Part shown: positions 12,760-14,437 of the stretch, piece after piece
Layout: each line of letters begins with the position of its first letter
Numbering within the stretch: position 1 is the stretch's first letter
NCBI GenBank assembly: GCA_017464225.1
Contig: JAFUDW010000105.1
Span: forward strand, 1 to 14,437
DNA length: 14,437 nt
Direction: 5' to 3'
From: Clostridia bacterium
GTDB lineage: Bacteria > Bacillota_A > Clostridia > Christensenellales > Aristaeellaceae
Program-made: the position numbers and the translations under genes
Notes under the pieces: model-generated
What the model was told of the DNA's origin: nothing
The model's input: only the letters and a program-made list of their open reading frames with translations
Databases searched by the model: none

Positions 12760-14437
12760 GTGAGAAAGCTGTTTTCCTTCCTGCTTGCCGTGACTATGCT
12801 TTGCGGGCTTGTGCCCGCCATGGCGGATAGTGATACCTATTCCGCACTGTATTCCGGCGAAATCACAACGCTCAACTACCTGGTGACCACCACTACCAAT
12901 GAATTTGGGCTGTGCGCCAACTTGATTGATACCCTGGTGGAATATGACCGCTACGGTCAGGTGCAGCCCTCTTTGGCAACTGCGTGGACGACCAGCGAGG
13001 ACGGTCTTGTGTGGACGTTCTCCCTGCGGCAGGATGCCACTTGGGTGGATGCTGAACAAAACGTGATCGCCGGCGTGACGGCCAACGATTTTGTTGCAGC
13101 GGCTCAGTATATCCTGAACGCGCAAAACGCTTCAAGCTCTGCCAATATTCTCTATGATAACATCGTAGGCGCTGAAGCGTATTATAATGGCACGGCGACC
13201 CCGGAAGAAGGCCAGGAGCCCGCGCCTATGATGGATTGGGATACCGTTGGCATCAAAGCGCTGGACGATTATACCATTGAGTATACGCTGCTCCAGCCCA
13301 CGCCTTACTTCCTGTCCATGGTGGATTACGTATGCTTCATGCCCGTTTACGCGCCTTTCCTGGAGGAAAAGGGCGAAGCCTTCGGCGCTGCTACCGGCAA
13401 TGATACGATTCTGTACAATGGCGCTTATGTGCTCAGCGAATTCGCGCCCCAGGAACGCCGCGTGCTGACCAAGAATGAAAAGAACTGGGATGCGGCCAAT
13501 GTGACCATTGATAAGCTGGAATTCATCTATAATAAGGAAGCCAGCACCATTTCCGCACAGCTGTTCCTGAACGGTGAAGTGGACAGCGCTGCCATCGATC
13601 AGGCGATTGCCACCGAGTGGCTGGCTGATCCTGAGAAGGCGGACTTTATCCGTCCTGAGCGTCCCAGCAGTTTCTACAGCTACTTCTTCGCTTTCAACTT
13701 TGATCCTCAGTTTGACGCCGCCTATGAGCCTGATAATTGGGCCAAAGCTGTGGTCAACGAGAATTTCCGCAAGTCCATCTATTACGGTCTGGATCGCTTG
13801 AAGGCAAAGCTGGTTTCCGAAGCTGATAACGCCGAGTCTCTGCTTTTCAACAGCGTTACACCCACCAACTTTGTATTCAGCAATGGCGTAGACTTTGTAA
13901 ACATGGGCGCTTTGGAGCAGATCACTGCGCTGGGCACCGATACATACCAGCCCGATACAGCGCTGGAGTACGCTGCGCAGGCGAAGGCTGAGCTTGAAGC
14001 CGAAGGCGTAACCTTCCCCATCAAGGTGCTGTTCCCCTACAATCCCGGTTCCTCCGGTTGGGATGAGGAATGCCAGGTGGTTGAGCAGCAGCTCGAAGAG
14101 CTGTTTGGCGCCGATTATATTGATTTGATCGTGGAAGCCGGTCCTTCCAGCGGATTCCTGACTGCTGTGCGCCGCAGCGGAAATTACGCCTTCCTTAAGT
14201 GCAACTGGGGTCCCGACTATTCCGATCCGCAAACCTTTACCGATCCCTTCACTGAGGGCAACAGCTATCAGTTTGCCTATAAGAACACCGCCATGGACGA
14301 GGTAATGCAGGGTTATTATGACCTGGTGGAAAAGGCGAAGGCTATTACCGACGATATTGAAGCCCGTTATTTGGCTTTTGCCGACGTGGAAGCCTATCTG
14401 GTGGATCATGCCATTATTGTGCCCTATGGCTTTGGCA
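12760..14437 (+). CDS. ABC transporter substrate-binding protein, OppA-like (SBP family 5), 5' part
   Basis: This extracytoplasmic binding protein is probably for oligopeptides, and its 559 visible codons run off the window without a stop. The start is GTG at 12760, set by AAAGGAGG (12745-12752) 7 bases upstream; there is no in-frame ATG with an RBS. The protein opens with a classic signal peptide (MRKLFSFLLAVTMLCGLVPAMA), then family features: LVEYDRYGQVQPSLATAW, TANDFVAAAQY, the YNGAYVLSEF segment and FRKSIYYGLDR. The signal appears to be cut after AMA by signal peptidase I. No lipobox is seen (the only Cys is preceded by TML), which is unusual for a Gram-positive binding protein. Permease and ATPase genes would be expected downstream of the window. 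Peptide specificity is inferred from the family only. Confidence 0.9.
   Translation, partial: MRKLFSFLLAVTMLCGLVPAMADSDTYSALYSGEITTLNYLVTTTTNEFGLCANLIDTLVEYDRYGQVQPSLATAWTTSEDGLVWTFSLRQDATWVDAEQNVIAGVTANDFVAAAQYILNAQNASSSANILYDNIVGAEAYYNGTATPEEGQEPAPMMDWDTVGIKALDDYTIEYTLLQPTPYFLSMVDYVCFMPVYAPFLEEKGEAFGAATGNDTILYNGAYVLSEFAPQERRVLTKNEKNWDAANVTIDKLEFIYNKEASTISAQLFLNGEVDSAAIDQAIATEWLADPEKADFIRPERPSSFYSYFFAFNFDPQFDAAYEPDNWAKAVVNENFRKSIYYGLDRLKAKLVSEADNAESLLFNSVTPTNFVFSNGVDFVNMGALEQITALGTDTYQPDTALEYAAQAKAELEAEGVTFPIKVLFPYNPGSSGWDEECQVVEQQLEELFGADYIDLIVEAGPSSGFLTAVRRSGNYAFLKCNWGPDYSDPQTFTDPFTEGNSYQFAYKNTAMDEVMQGYYDLVEKAKAITDDIEARYLAFADVEAYLVDHAIIVPYGFG

Noticed and set aside
11478..12821. 447-residue open frame on the minus strand
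   Set aside because: It runs across the SpoIID-family gene, an intergenic gap with promoter and terminator, and the start of the OppA-like gene. It shows no domain pattern.
13132..14409. 425-residue open frame on the minus strand
   Set aside because: It is antisense to the OppA-like gene, which has a signal peptide, RBS and family motifs. The long frame reflects codon bias.
1..14437. CRISPR arrays, tRNA or rRNA genes, insertion sequences, phage or defence genes
   Set aside because: No spaced direct repeats, cloverleaf sequences, transposase or phage proteins were seen. All gaps are short and are explained by promoters, terminators or the T-box.

Overview
The window looks like a chromosomal segment of a fairly GC-rich, low-to-mid GC-tolerant Gram-positive anaerobe of the Bacillota, most likely class Clostridia. 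The evidence is a T-box leader, strong AGGAGG-type ribosome binding sites, a SpoIID-family protein, an MsmX-type sugar ABC ATPase and RadA. Genus-level placement is not possible from the sequence alone. TAA and TGA both end real genes here (TGA for the ABC ATPase, the M32 peptidase, the phosphoesterase and the SpoIID protein), so the code is the standard bacterial one.

Layout. (1) Positions 1-4584, plus strand: a MalEFGK-like carbohydrate ABC importer. It comprises the 3' end of a solute-binding protein, a strong intercistronic terminator hairpin, a MalF-type permease, an unusually long MalG-type permease and an MsmX/MalK-type ATPase. It ends at a hairpin shared with the convergent operon. 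(2) Positions 8880-4645, minus strand: a perfect-spacing sigma-A promoter, a T-box leader whose features fit tRNA-Cys, then cysE (serine acetyltransferase), cysS (cysteinyl-tRNA synthetase), a short ComEA-like helix-hairpin-helix protein and an M32 carboxypeptidase. The genes are closely spaced and read as one operon. (3) Positions 9948-8881, minus strand: a membrane-anchored metallophosphoesterase of the YkuE type with altered metal-site motifs. (4) Positions 10089-12533, plus strand: radA, then a SpoIID/LytB-domain lipoprotein whose Shine-Dalgarno lies in a hairpin. (5) Positions 12760-14437, plus strand: the 5' part of an OppA-like (SBP family 5) binding protein with a GTG start; it runs off the window.

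The most striking observation is in cysS. Its reading frame is complete and full length, with all zinc ligands and the HIGH and KMSKS motifs in place, except that codon 28 is TGA. This codon replaces the near-invariant Gly of the Cys-Gly-Pro-Thr active-site motif, directly after zinc-ligand Cys27. It is either a sequence error or very recent mutation (one G-to-T change, GGA to TGA), or a read-through/recoding event in an essential gene whose operon is itself controlled by tRNA-Cys charging. The operon logic is otherwise clear: uncharged tRNA-Cys should raise both cysteine synthesis (CysE) and tRNA-Cys charging (CysS), and the peptidase and ComEA-like genes are carried along.
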